Source of the DNA: Acanthococcus lagerstroemiae
Taxonomy: Eukaryota > Arthropoda > Insecta > Hemiptera > Eriococcidae
Assembly: GCA_031841125.1 (NCBI GenBank)
Contig: JAJSSI010000013.1
Location: forward strand, 258,993-322,992
DNA: 64,000 bases
Reading direction: 5' to 3'
Below, in pieces: positions 43,346-55,562 of the stretch (within the stretch, counting starts at the first letter, position 1; every line of letters starts with the position of its first letter). The translations under genes and the position numbers were made by a program. The notes under the pieces are model-generated. The model saw nothing but the letters and a program-made list of their open reading frames with translations, was not told the DNA's origin and ran no database searches.

Positions 43346-44985
43346 TGAACTGAGAAGACACACCAAATTAATCTGACAAGAAAGTGCGATGTAGGAGGCT
43401 CTAGAAGATATGCCCTCGAGAAGAGTTCAACCAAAACGGCTTTTTCGCGATGGAGTATGACTTTTCCAAATTAATGAAAAGGTTTATAACCAATATTTTT
43501 TCTAAAATGCACTTATAAAATACATGGAAACGCATGCAAGTACAGATATGTTTCTGAAGTAATTAAACTTACCAATTACGTATTCTCCTATTATCTCCAA
43601 GCACTCCGAGCAGTGTTTAAACTTTAACGGACAAACGCAGGACCACAAAACTCGAAAACTTAACCGTCCACGGCGATCACACGACTTACTATAACTTGAC
43701 TACCGAGACACCAAGCGACCAAGACAGCAACCTTGGAAGCGACGTACTTACCGCTTACCCGAAAGCCGAAACGGAAATACTCCGATTCCGAGTGTGATGA
43801 GTTAGGTATATCACTGCACAGCAACCAGACTGTCGCCGTCTGCGTTTCAAGGTGAAGATAAGACCACAGGCAACAGACATCTTCCACCTTTAAGTAACGC
43901 TCAATTTGAAATTTGGATGTGAATCGGCCTGGCGATATGCAGGTCAACATTGCAATTTTCAAGTTCAGTTAGGGATGTGCATAAATGGTTTCTCATCTTT
44001 AAAAAAAAATGAATGGGTAAAAAAAAACGATTCAATAATAAAACTGGCGATATGAAAGTCGAATACAGTTAACCAGTCGTTGTCGAGTTGACAGACTGAA
44101 TTACGGCGATGTTGACAATCGTGTACAATGCTGGTTTCAAAATCAGTATCGCCTATTGTACTGACTGATCGACTCGATATAGTAAGTGCTTGTTTATGCG
44201 GCTACAAATGACTGCTTTTCTATACTTTTAGTGATTTGCGATTTTTCCACTGAAATCCTTGTTATATTTCAACAAATTTTCATCATACATATTAAAATAA
44301 GGCTGTCGAGTCTTTTGTCGGTATAGTAGTCGATCTCGACTGTGTTGCTAGGGCTTCCTTTTGTGGAGTCATACCTTTGCTTATTGTATGTTTGGGCACC
44401 CATTACACAATATGATGAGACGCACATACCTTATGACAACGAATACTAGCTGCGTGTTCATGATTAAGTCCTTCCTCATTCTTTTGATTCAAGTCCCTCT
44501 CTTTTTTCTTTAGTGCATAATATTGACTTCTTTTATATTCTCGACCATTATGTTCGTACTTCTCTCGTCGTATTGGAGCCATAATATGATGTTCAGAATG
44601 TTCTGACAGTATAAACTACTCGTTCCGATGCCTGTGTTCATCAATGGTTAAAATAAGACATAGTTGCATATTATGCCGGAAAAAATTAGAACCAATAACA
44701 AACACGGAGTAGCGAATCCTACATAAAAGTGCATCCGAAGTGCACGCTGTAATGCCGCATCAGAATTATGTACACACCTTTCTCATCTCACTCGTCATTC
44801 ACGTACATGAATGAAAATTGTTTCCCTCTTTTTGTACCAAAATTTCATTATACTACAGTCTGTTTCACAAAATAAATGCCCGAGATCATCGTGTATAGTT
44901 CAATAAACAAACGCACTGATCTGTGCATTTTTTACACGCGTATTATATACTTTCCAGCCGGCAAACTGCTGATACTTTTTATAAA
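43346..44985. other. No supported gene
   Basis: A few frames of up to 100 codons have no splice or domain support. The 18-bp word TGGCGATATGAAAGTCGA at 44045-44062 recurs inverted at 37689-37706. Confidence 0.4.
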
Positions 44986-45029
44986 CATGCTGCATGTTTC
45001 TGCTGATATGTGCAGAAACATGCAGCATG
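44986..45029. other. Perfect 18-bp inverted repeat with 8-base loop
   Basis: CATGCTGCATGTTTCTGC (44986-45003), loop TGATATGT, then the exact complement (45012-45029). A cruciform or a small RNA hairpin is possible. It does not resemble a Rho-independent terminator, and the genome is eukaryotic. Confidence 0.85.
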
Positions 45030-45236
45030 AAACAAACTCGCCTTTCTTGCATATAAGTGCATATATGATCTGCAGTTACATGCGCTGATAACAGAGCTGT
45101 GCAGCGTGTGCACCTATTTGCATATGCTGTATCATGCTGTAATAATGCACTGTAGCACACGCGCATAAGCGCTGATACAATGTGCACAGCATACTTACAT
45201 ATTGTACACATATTAGCGCATTATAGCAATTTACCA

Positions 45237-45352
45237 ATAGTGCTATACTGCATGTGCATTGTGGTGCTAATATGTTCATTTGCTTCATAGTGCTACACTG
45301 CACGTGCATTGTAGTACTAATATGTGCATTCGCTTCATAGTGCTGTATAGTA
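45237..45352. repeat. Tandem repeat, about 52 bp, 2.3 units
   Basis: ATAGTGCTA.ACTGCA.GTGCA, then a TAATATGT.CATT.GCTTC block, repeats at about 45237, 45289 and 45341. The preceding 250 bp is rich in GCAT/TGCA words. Confidence 0.8.
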
Positions 45353-45894
45353 ATAAGTGCTCCCCTTTCCCTCACTCTTGATCCTCCACAATTATTAACA
45401 CAAAAAAAAAAAGAAAAAAAGATGATGCAATATATTATGAAAAATTTATCAGTCTCATGATGATAATCAGTATATAATAATAATGAATAACAATAAAAAT
45501 CGTAAAATAGTAAATGGAAAGAACTGGAATAGACAAAATCATGGTCGGTCCATTTATTCACTTACGGAAAAATTTACACGATAGGGTTTTCTTTCGCGGG
45601 TGTTTTTTTATAGTGATGGCGCTTTCGGACTGTGTTAAAATTCCTAAACCATTCGCTTACAATAAAAGTTGAAAAATTTTTCCTTTTCCCTCCGTCAAAG
45701 ACTTTGGAACAAGAATCTGTAAAAACAAATTAAAGTAAGTATTTATAAAGGAAGTATGCTTCAAGGTTAACTCTACAACTCATACTGAGTGGAGTGGTGA
45801 TAAGGAGCTAAAAGGACATACCTAGAGGGTACAGTAATTTTAAAAAAATAATAATAATAAAAGTAATGCTTGAGAACATACAAATTTATGGTTT

Positions 45895-48800
45895 CTAAAT
45901 AATCCTCTTTCCCTTTTTGAACGTGATATGAGTATGGATCACAGAATAGTGTACACTAACTGATGATGCAAGCAGCCAGCCGAGTCTCTTTGAAGGCTTT
46001 TTCCCCTCCACTTTGCCGCCCCATGAATATTCGAATGTGATTTCTTCAGTTACGATGTGCGGCAACACTCGCGCCAATACCGATGTTTCCGAATCTGTAT
46101 CTTTCCTCTGCCGTAGCTGTTGCTCCATATATTTAACCTGAAATTTTATGTTGTTAAGAGAAAATTCTTATCTGCATAGCATAGCATTTGAAATACTATG
46201 TACAGGGTTAATATTGCCATATCTTACAAATTCATTTTTGTGGGCTTCTTCCTGATCGAGCCACTGATCAAATTCATCAACATCATGGCTATTCATTAGT
46301 GGGAATCGAGTCCACGATATTGACAGATTGTTGGGCGCTGAACATCGTTTTTCCCCTTCAATTCGATTATTCAACAATATTTTAATTGTTTCTAAAGAGA
46401 GAAAATATTACACTGTAGATGAAACTGACGTACTTATGCATAAAGAAGACAATTTCACTTATTTATTTTTGGAAAAGAAGATATACGTTTTTAATTGGCA
46501 CAAGCAATAGGAGCATATGCATGCATTGGTGTAGCCAGGATTTTCCCAAGGGGGAGGGGGCGAAGTAAGATTTTCAAGGGAGAAATAATCGACAATTGAC
46601 GTATTTTTTGAAAATCGCCGATATTAGAGGGACATTTTTTCAAAAAAAGTGTTTTAAATGCAAAAAACTGCTTTTTTGCATATTTTACATTCGGATTCAG
46701 ATGCGTTTGGGGAGGGGGCATTCGCCTCCTTCGCCCCTTGGGCTACGCCACTGTATTCATGCATTACACCTTCAATCAAAAATTATTAAAAATAATAATA
46801 TGACTTACTGATCTCTTGATGAAGTTGTAACATTGCTCGAGCAATATCGTAATTGTGTATGTAATCATTTTTACTGAAAAAATAAAATGTCCATCACAAT
46901 TTTTTTAGGTATCATTATAAGCTCTACTTTGTAACTTAAAAAAACCACATTGGAAATCCATAAGATTTGTGACAGAAGAGTATAAAATATTTTCCAGTGG
47001 AATTGTTCATTAGTTTTTCTGGCTACACCAACAGGTATACGAGTTTACATAAACATGTCATGACCCTAGGTCTACTTAAACGTTCTTTTTGGGGGTGGGG
47101 GTCACTTAACAGGAAGTTCTTTCATGATGTTGGAATCTTGACCAAAAATTTATGCGAGCACAGTAGGTACCAAAAAGAAAACAACATAATTTTTGGACGT
47201 ACATTTTTGAAATTTTAATTAGTACAAAAAATATTTTATGACTGTGTTCACCATACAGTATATTAAATTAAAATCACACTGGCATCATACCTTACTTTAC
47301 GGCTTAAAACGACCATTGCTGATGGTAATTTCCTCTTTCTGCAAAAGAGAAGGGGAAAAAATGGTATGAGTACTGAACTGAGTACCGACAATTGATATTT
47401 TTTTTTATACAGTAATATGTAACACCAAGAACAGAAAAGACCTTCGCGACGAAAATGAAGATTTTAGAAATATTGTAAAAAGAGAGACTATACCTCATTT
47501 CTCCTCTTTTATTCAAAACAAGAATCAATAGAACATGCACAAAAAGAAACCAGATTCTCATTTTTTACTCATAAAGGCCTTTTCCTCCTATCAACGTCAC
47601 ATATTATATTTTAATTTCCTTACAATGAAGGACGAGCATCAGGCTTGTGGCTTGTCTGAATTTTCAATTGATTCAACAGTAAGGGCTGATGGGGATATAC
47701 ACTCCTGTGGCGCAATAGGAGTCAAGTCAGCAAGTTCCGGATTGTGAACCAAGTCATGATCTGTGTCGTTATTTACTGCGGTTACACTAAAAAAGGAAGC
47801 AAAGATTAAGTTTCAAATAAGGGGGGTAAGCGAGAAGAGTGTCATACACCTATTATTTGAGGGTTCTAATAAAAAATGAAACCAACATGTGATATTTACT
47901 ACAACGATTTTCAATTTTTTCTTCCCTCTCATTTTACATGGTAGGTAACATCCAATCATGTACGGTCTATATTTCTCTTTTTAATTTACATTTCAACAAT
48001 GGGGCAAACTATACATAATCTGCTAGTGTAGATGTAAGAAAAATAATGTCAATCTTCTTACCGCGGAGGAAAGTCTTGTGAATTGATCCACTCATGTAAT
48101 AATGTTTCGTTTATTTCTTCCTGGCTGTAAAATAAATAAAAAAGAGCAGAATGAGAATCCCAATTACACAAGTTGTATTAAGGTTCATATAAAGGAAGCT
48201 TAGTTGAATGAAATTCCTTTTACCTCATCACAGCATCATTAATTGATGATGAAGCTTTCGTTTCCAATTCCGATGTCAAGTTTCTGCTACTGAAATAAAC
48301 ACATTTTCATGTATTAGACTACAAAAATTATCGTATGTGAGTCAAATCCAGCCCCCCCTCCTCATAATTTTTTTTTAAATACCTGACAGTTTTTAGTAGT
48401 TCTTCACGACTCGTATTAGGCTTCGTCATTTCTCCGCCCAGTGTAGGAAAAGGTACCGGAACACTAGTCAGTAACTTACAGGTACTATAAAATTTCAAAA
48501 TTCGCAACTTTTGAATTAAATAGAATTCATTTAGTATACACAATACGCAGTTCCATTTTCCCAACTCACCGAGCACTGACATTGGCAACTGCATGGGTGT
48601 ATGGTTTGCTTGACTCCTCAGTATCAGTTCCTCCATTTATGAGATCAAAATACTTTTTTTTGACCACACCAGGACGATCTATCAATAATATACACAAAGT
48701 AAGTAAACATACACGTCCTTATTAATAGGAATAATTATGCACACAACACTTAGAATGAGATTGAACGAATTTACCGCTTGAACTTATGATTCTTCCTAAA

Positions 48801-48991
48801 GGTAGTTCCGTCCAGTCCTCCTGGGGTGGAGTGCAGTCACTTGCTAAATGTAAAGCAGGGTTCATAGAGCCTGGAGGCCATAAAAATGTTTTTTGGTCAT
48901 TATTCAGCCATTGTTTCGAAATTATAACTTTGGTAGGCACACATGCGTCTTCTTCCACTAAAATATATTTGCCAATTTCTTTTGTTTTCAT
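45895..48991 (-). CDS. DUF4806-like gene 2, ten exons
   Basis: Exons on the minus strand: 48991-48775 (ATG, MKTKEIGKYILVEEDACVPT), 48678-48570, 48463-48383, 48289-48224, 48124-48062, 47786 to about 47630, 47338-47291, 46873-46809, 46391-46228, and 46137-45895 (stop TAG). Split codons are completed correctly at every junction except after exon 6, where the donor is not found and a TGA ends the frame at about 47640. Exon 1 has a W...FLWPPG block like the N-terminal part of hemipteran DUF4806 proteins. Exon 9 has FPLMNSHDVDEFDQWL and exon 10 VLPHIVTEEITFEYSWGGK, the two halves of the DUF4806 domain (usual end F.W.G..GKK). The domain function is unknown and many relatives look nuclear. A MITE lies in the intron before exon 9, and the region upstream of exon 1 is tandemly duplicated. 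It is intact enough to be a functional gene. Confidence 0.6.
46524..46753. mobile_element. hAT-type MITE, 230 bp, in an intron of gene 2
   Basis: The left end CATTGGTGTAGCCAGG and the complement of the right end (CAGTGGCGTAGCCC) are inverted repeats. The flanks TATGCATG (46516-46523) and TATTCATG (46754-46761) form an 8-bp duplication with one mismatch. It shares its interior (TTTTTTGAAAAT.GCC, AGTGTTTTA) with the copy at 50512-50780. Confidence 0.8.
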
Positions 48992-49065
48992 TTTGCTAAA
49001 GAAAAAAGCAGAGAAAAGAAACATCAGTTTAATGATACCTACGAAATTATTTTTAAAAATGAAAA

Positions 49066-49626
49066 ATAATCTACCTACTCTTATTATATAAAGATGGATT
49101 AGATAAGTGGATTAGATAGAGATTGAATAGGCTTGCACCCGATCTAACAAAATTAGTGTCGTTCGACAGTTCGACATGTGTCGAACTATCAAAATCTTTG
49201 ATTAAAGCTTTCTAATTGGCTGAAAATAAAGGGGCGGGACGAATAAATTTGATTGTTGTCGAATTATTGTCGAACAGTGTCGGAAGTTCGACTGAGTGGA
49301 ACGAGTAAATTTGATTGCTGTCGAATTACTATCGAACAGTGTCTGAAATAATCTACTCTTATTATATAAAGATGGATTAGATAAGTGGATTAGATAGAGA
49401 TTGAATAGGCTTGCACCCGATCTGACAAAATTAGTGTCGTTCGACAGTTCGACATGTGTCGAACTATCGAAATCTTTGAATAAAGCTTTCTAATTGGCTG
49501 AAAATAAAGGGGCGGGACGAATAAATTTGATTGCTGTCGAATTATTGTCGAACAGTGTCGGAAGTTCGACTGAGTGGAACGAGTAAATTTGATTGCTGTC
49601 GAATTACTATCGAACAGTGTCTGAAG
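49066..49626. repeat. Tandem duplication (about 282 bp x 2) upstream of gene 2
   Basis: Block 49066-49345 is repeated at 49347-49626 with only a few differences. Each copy has TTATATAA (near 49084 and 49362), a GGCTTGCACCCGATCT segment and several TTCGACA / TGTCGAA words. Gene 2 starts 75 bp to the left on the minus strand, so the first copy includes a plausible TATA box about 90 bp above the ATG. Confidence 0.8.
49080..49095 (-). promoter_or_regulatory. Candidate TATA box of gene 2
   Basis: The minus strand has TTTATATAATAAG about 95 bp upstream of the ATG at 48991. The element is also duplicated near 49362. The sequence is nearly palindromic, so direction rests on the gene alone. Confidence 0.35.
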
Positions 49627-50511
49627 TTAGGCTGATCATCGAATATTCGTCAGCCGCATAGTGATGTGCAAAAGAATTGAGCTTTGAAGGTTGTCGTCGC
49701 GTCGGCGCCTTTACACATTTGCGAATATTCGCACGATCCTGTTCGGTAATAGGTAGGAGTGTGTTATCTCGACTCCGGAGTCTGGAAGTGCGGAATAAGT
49801 GGTTTCAGTTACAAATTTCATGCGTTGCTGAGTGGTTCAGTAGTTTAATATTCGTGAAGCGGATTTGCATGCACTGTTATTTATCGGTAAGTTATGTCAC
49901 ATTTTTGTCATTTAATGGAATATTCAGTTACTAATTATTCTAGGAGTGGATCAATGAGGGAGGGTAGGGGAGAAATTGCCCCGAGCTGGTCCACGGGCCG
50001 TTCAAACAATTTTTGCTTGACCCCTCAGACCCTATGTTTTTTCATTAAAATGTATGTACCTAATTTAGCGTCTGTGCATTTCTAGCGCCCTAATTGGGGA
50101 AGGGGCAGATTTTACATTGTAGAACCAGGAATTTCCCAGTCAGAGCTTGAAGCTGTATTCAGTTATTCCTTGAACTCGAAATTCTTCTCCACATCAAAGG
50201 AGGATACAATTTGTATGCGAATTATAAGATGATACATTGATCAAAGTATATCAATTGGGTACATCTTGGAAACAGTAGACTGTTTCAGAGTGAGAGGGGT
50301 ATCCTGGAAGTCTGGTCCCACTATCTGATCATTTTGATTTCAGCAACTAAATCCGCAAACCACACGGTTTGCAGAACGGCAATAAGGTGTACAAAAATGT
50401 TCCGTGTGTCTGCTGTGGTCACATTGAGTCTGGTTTCGAGACGCATGAAGACGGACGAGAATCAGGCAGTATGTGTAGTGTACCGAGCAAAATTGGAACC
50501 TGACTTTTTGG
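49627..50511. other. No supported gene
   Basis: Short frames only. The stretch 49640-49910 could be transcribed away from gene 2, but I see no splice-bounded exon with a recognisable product. Confidence 0.4.
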
Positions 50512-50780
50512 CAGTGTAGTAGTCAGGATTTTCTCAAGGGGAGGGGGGAGTAAGACTTTCAAGGGAGAAGAAAGTCGAAAATTGTGGTATTTTTTGAAAA
50601 TTGCCAATATAATATGTATTAGGGGACTATTTTATAAAAATGAAGGTAAAATTACTGCTCAAGCAAAATTAAAAAAAAAAAGTGTTTTATAGGCGAAAAA
50701 TTGCTCATTCTTGCATATTTTTACATTCAATTTCAGGTTTCCCCCTTCGCCCCCCCCCCTCCTCTTGGCTATGCTCATTC
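50512..50780. mobile_element. hAT-type MITE, second copy of the 46524 family
   Basis: The left end CAGTGTAGTAGTCAGGATTT and the right end (GGCTATGCTCATTC) are decayed inverted repeats. The interior matches 46524-46753 (AAGACTTTCAAGGGAGAA, TTTTTTGAAAATTGCC, AGTGTTTTATAGGC). The flanks share TTTTGG, suggesting an eroded 8-bp duplication. Confidence 0.65.
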
Positions 50781-51509
50781 TTTTGGAACACCCTGTACTC
50801 GTATATTTGCAAATTTTGTTCAAGAATGTACACAGTAACTGATGCCACATGTGTTCCCGTCATCACTAATTGTCAGTTAGTTATCATTTCCTATATATAT
50901 TCCTGTTTGATTATTTTAATTAGGTAGACTAAATAGAGATCGGATTGGGATTCTATTAATTTCTTCAATAGCATTATTGTGGAAATCATGAAGCAACACA
51001 TCGTACAATACCAGCCCCGGATTAAGATTAAAGTCGCTTACAAGCACTTGGGCCCCCAGGCACCTAGCTGGAGATTTTTTTGTATCTGTTCAGTAGCTTT
51101 TTATTTACAGCACCGTGTCTGGCTGGTGGCCCGCCAAAATGTGCTGAAAACAAAAATGCTCAAAATTCGGCTGCCTCTCAAAATTGGCTGCTCCGAGCTG
51201 GTGCTTGTTGTAGTGCCTGTAGGTAAATCTGGTGCTGTACAACACAGAAAATTCTGTTTTTCTTGAGTGGGGCAAAACCTTATTGTCTGTGACCCCGCGC
51301 AATGACTAGCAGCAGCTTGAACGGGAATTAGGAATGGAATGGAATTCCTTGTCATTATGCGTCTACCATTATGAATTTAACATCGACGATGCAATCTTTA
51401 ATTGATACATATGATAGAGTGTATGCTCGAGTCTTATTATCTCATTAATAATTTTAGCGATGAAATCCTTTCATGCCCCATTCATATATGAACAGGGTTC
51501 TAACTGTCA
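50781..51509. other. No supported gene
   Basis: A plus-strand frame at 50979-51266 and overlapping minus-strand frames have no recognisable domain. Confidence 0.35.
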
Positions 51510-51930
51510 TTTAAGACATTGAAAGTCATTTATTTTGAAAAAAGATCATTAACCCCATTAACCAGATTGACACGATTTTGACATCAAAAATGCGCATTAT
51601 TAATGTCACATTGATGCGTGAAATTGACATCTGTATTGACGCAATATTGACGTCTACTAGACATCCAAAAACGTCCGCCCTTTTGACAGGTTTTTTGATG
51701 CATTTTTGACATCAATATTGGGTCATTAAAATATTTGATGTATTTTTGATACTAAATTGATATCAATATTCATGTGATAGTTGACGGACATTTGTCGTCA
51801 AAAATTGGTCAATTCTAATTTTGACATATTTTTGACACTATATTGATGTCAATATAGAGGAAATTTTTGACATCCACTAAGCGATGTCAAAAAAATGTGT
51901 AGTAAAACATTTCAATTCTGATCTCTTTTT
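51510..51930. repeat. Dense cluster of TTGACATC / TTTTTGACA words
   Basis: More than a dozen copies of TTGACA or its complement TGTCAA occur in about 420 bp, many in pairs that can fold (TTGACATCAATAT against ATTGATGTCAA). The spacing is irregular, so this is a cryptic repeat rather than a clean tandem array. Confidence 0.6.
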
Positions 51931-52680
51931 GACGTGATGTACATAATATCTACAGATTTGTTAACAAAGTTTATTGAAAATAAAGCTTTTTAAAAATAAG
52001 TAACTGGGGTAAAAAAATCCCCCCGCCGAAAAAAAAATGCACAAAATACATTATTGTGGGTAAATTAATACATGTATTAAATGAAAATAGTTACAGTAAT
52101 TGGGATACTCAAAACTTAATAATATGAGATTCAACTTACTCACAAGTGCGAACATGTATGTATGTAAAGAAGAAAACAAAAACGAATACACTAGGGGGCT
52201 TGAATGGCAAAAAAAGAAGAGAATATTAAAATAATGAGTCCATTAATACGATAAGAATGAAAAAAATAGAGTCTCTGAATGGCAGATAAAGAGAGGGTAG
52301 GTAATAAAATGTTAAAAATAATTATCCCCACTAAATTACGTTAAGCGATGATATTAATAATACAAATATTATGGTCAAATAGGAACTGGAACAACATATT
52401 ATTAATACTTAGAAGCGATGAATTTTTGATTGGAAGTAACAGCCTTTATGTAGCGCTTTAGTTACCCATCACATCATCAGTAGTCTTATCAAAAGTCAAT
52501 AGAGCGGACTGAAGCTCTTTATCACAATGGCTGTAATCATTGTGGTGCGTACACTGAGAAAAATCAATTGCTATCCCATTCTCAGTGTTAGTATTATTCA
52601 TGTTAGAAGTGATGAGGTTATATCTGGTGCATCAATGATACCTAAACAAAGTTCACAATTGAAATAATTGTAATTAAGAA

Positions 52681-52945
52681 CAGTGGCGAATCTAGGAATT
52701 TTCCAAGAAGGGTGTTTTGGAAATTAAACTTTTTCCACCTCCACCCCTAAGAAACCAAGATGGATGTCATTTTAAATAGTTTCTGAAGACAAGTTTCATA
52801 ATGTGATTAAATCGCTTCAAAATGAACATTATAGACAGGGGTGCTGCAGATACCCAAAAACAGGAGAAAAACTCAATGTCTTCGCAATGTCCCCCCCCAT
52901 TTTTCGGCCCAAGGGGGGTCCCCTGCTTTCATAGATCTGCCACTG
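52681..52945. mobile_element. hAT-type MITE, 265 bp
   Basis: The element begins CAGTGGCGAATCTAGGAA and ends ATAGATCTGCCACTG (complement CAGTGGCAGATCTAT). The flanks ATTAAGAA (52673-52680) and ATTAACAA (52946-52953) form an 8-bp duplication with one mismatch. The interior differs from the 46524 family. Confidence 0.85.
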
Positions 52946-53246
52946 ATTAACAAACTTATAAGAATGGGGATGGTGTAAGAATCTAATTATTGCAGGTTAT
53001 GTCAAACAAAATTGAAATTTGAAAATAGTTGACTTTATAGTTTATCTTTGTTTCCCAGTACAATGACTTTTTGTGATTTACCACACTTTCAATTTAATCA
53101 ATTTTTTACTTGATTGACGTATGTTTGAAATCATCGACAGTAATGCACTCATTTCACCAATCTTAAACAGCCTGTAAATTACAATTAGAAGAATTTGTAC
53201 CTGCTTCTGAGCCTTCAGTGTTTGTTGTTATGTGATTACTTTCCTT

Positions 53247-53962
53247 TCATCTGTTACGAGAATCAGCTATACTTGTTCTTCGCGATGAACGATTCCGCAA
53301 GCATTTTTCAAATCTGAGAGATGATGTATACTTTTCCACAATGGTCTTTCTTCTCCCAGTACTTTCAAATTCTTTCCTTGTCTGATACACTGTCATGTTG
53401 TTCGGCCTTATTACTGGTACGCAACAGGACGGCTACTTGGAACTTTCAACTGAAATGAAACAGCTAAATGTAGAAACGCAAGGTAGATAATAGTAGTTCG
53501 AGTTGGTGGAGACACTCACCTACAATGAGGTTGAACAGTGTGGTTTGTGAGATCCACTGTATTGCTAATTCAGATTTGTTGTCAGAATTACTGCGATCAC
53601 TATCCCACTCCTTTGGGAAGATTCATTTTCAATAGTGAATGGAACGTGTTTATGCCCCCTTGCCCGGCATTATATGACTTCAGAACTGCAGTCTATGAAA
53701 AGTGAACAACAGAAACTTGCAACAGGCAGACACCACACAAAACGTACATATGCAAGCTTGGACATAACAACTTGTACTTACAAATTTGGCACAAATTACA
53801 TCATCGTATACTTCTGAAACAAGTGAAAGTTTCCAATCAAAAGCTTCAATATCACATTGCTTAGACATCGGGAAACTGAGGTCGGTAAATGCTTGAATAC
53901 TGCTTGCCACCGGATACGACTCATCGTCAAGTACTACGAAGCTTCTTGGTTCCCATGACATG
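53247..53962 (-). pseudogene. DUF4806-like gene 3, fragment
   Basis: Exon 53962-53782 reads SWEPRSFVVLDD... and FPMSKQCDIEAFDWKL...ICAKF, then GTAAGT at the same place as the GTGAGT that follows LRANF in gene 1. Exon 53677-53520 reads YNAGQGGINTFHSLLKMNL and, after a frameshift, SELAIQWISQTTLFNLIV, matching gene 1's DGLSIKWIRSPQIFAIIV. Exon 53449-53247 reads VIRPNNMTVY... and a basic tail and matches gene 1's last exon (VTRPSYLKT...). The three exons are thus a diverged paralogue. The frameshift and missing 5' exons suggest a pseudogene. Paralogy to gene 1 is better supported than the DUF4806 label. Confidence 0.5.
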
Positions 53963-55562
53963 CTGAATAGCGGCGAACGTTTGGCAATGCGGAGGAGTGT
54001 TCATTGATAATGGCATATGCTCAATGGTGAACTATTCATTGGTGTCATACTGAAACCAGTGTCATGCTGATTTCCTACATAAAAAAGTGGAAAGTATAGA
54101 GACACAATGAAAGTAGATGTCTTGTTCAGAATTGAGACGAGGAACGTTTCTGAAGTGAAAAGTCACTAACCATAGTGCGGTGATGAATTGTTCTCTCTCT
54201 CTCTCAAACAGTAGCTGCAATGATGACAACGGCGTTCACATATGCGTCTAATGAAACAAATTGAATTAATGGGCTGCACTGACACGAGGAACGATATTTG
54301 CACTCGTACTAGTGTGCTCAATCAGTATGAAGGAAACGCAAAATACTTACGACTGTTTGTACTATATATCAGGTGCTGGATAATCCTGGCAGGAACAAGT
54401 ACTTGAAATTAATCGCGAGTTTCAATGGAGATACAGCACTGGCTTTCAATACGAAACATAGGAAATATTGACCAACACGGGCGATACGTTTCACAAAAAC
54501 AAAATTCACGATAGTTTTTAACGGATTACCAGTTCACAGCGACGATACCAAATACCAACAGCGCACTGCATGAAAAATACTTGTGTTGTGACATAGCACT
54601 GACCACTTCACTTTTAATTTAATTTCCGTTTTATAATTATAAAGATAATACAGGATGGAAGCTACAACTAAAAATCGTGTCCAAAGAACAGAGAATTCAA
54701 CATTCAAATATTCAAACGACAGGTGCGTGGTGCGGGACAGCCGGGTGGTAACCAATGCTGATTTTGTGAGCTTGTGATAGCCGACCACCAACTACGCCAC
54801 TACGCAATGGTATGAATCGAAGCATCCCAGCCTGCAGACTGCCGCAGGCATTTAATTCATTAACAAAATAAAGGACCATGAAACTGGATTATGCAGACTA
54901 TCGAAGGGACTTTTTCACAAAACATATGACGACGTAACAAAATTGGGTATTCGAGCCGGGCAGCGCTAGTATCAACTACTCTTATCAGCGACCAAAAGGT
55001 AAAGTTTTTGAAACATGCAGCAAAATTTTGGAATCTAGCTATAAAAATAGTTTTAATCGAAATAAAATTCTTTGTTCAAAAAATTCTTTTGTTCATCAAT
55101 GGGGGAAATGCATAGATTCACCGTTTACTACTTATCACTTCGACTCGATAGCAACGCGCTCGGACGAATGCACGGCCCGATGTACATTTTCGCGGCCACA
55201 TATGAGTAGCTTGGTCTCAAAGTGAACGTTTTGCAAAATCCACTTTTTTCAGTAGAGGCGAAATACTGCTACAGAGAATGAGTAAAGTCGATCGCGATGA
55301 TGGTTGGTGTAATACCTTCGTATTCATGTCCGAAAACGATTCCCTAAAAAAAAATCCCTTTTTTTCCCTCTCAGGAGGGAAATCTACCACCTTTTGTGTT
55401 ACAAAAGGTTCATTTTGACTCCAAGGTAAATTTCCCCCCTTTAAATCACGAAAAAAGTTGAGTCAAGCTGCATGCAATGTTTTATTAAGTCGTAAATACG
55501 ATACTAGTACATCGTAGAACAAAAATTAAATTATTATCGTATATAAAAAGAGAAAAATATTA
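53963..55562. other. No supported gene
   Basis: It contains a CT dinucleotide run near 54190. A small palindrome ACCTTTTGT-GTT-ACAAAAGGT lies at 55391-55411, inside a larger GGGAAAT...ATTTCCC pair that may be a short mobile-element end. Confidence 0.35.

Noticed and set aside
52190..52210. CTAGGGGGCTT as another Helitron 3' end (also 58728)
   Set aside because: No GCGAAGC hairpin, no C/T-rich body and no 5' end nearby, so the short word alone is not evidence.
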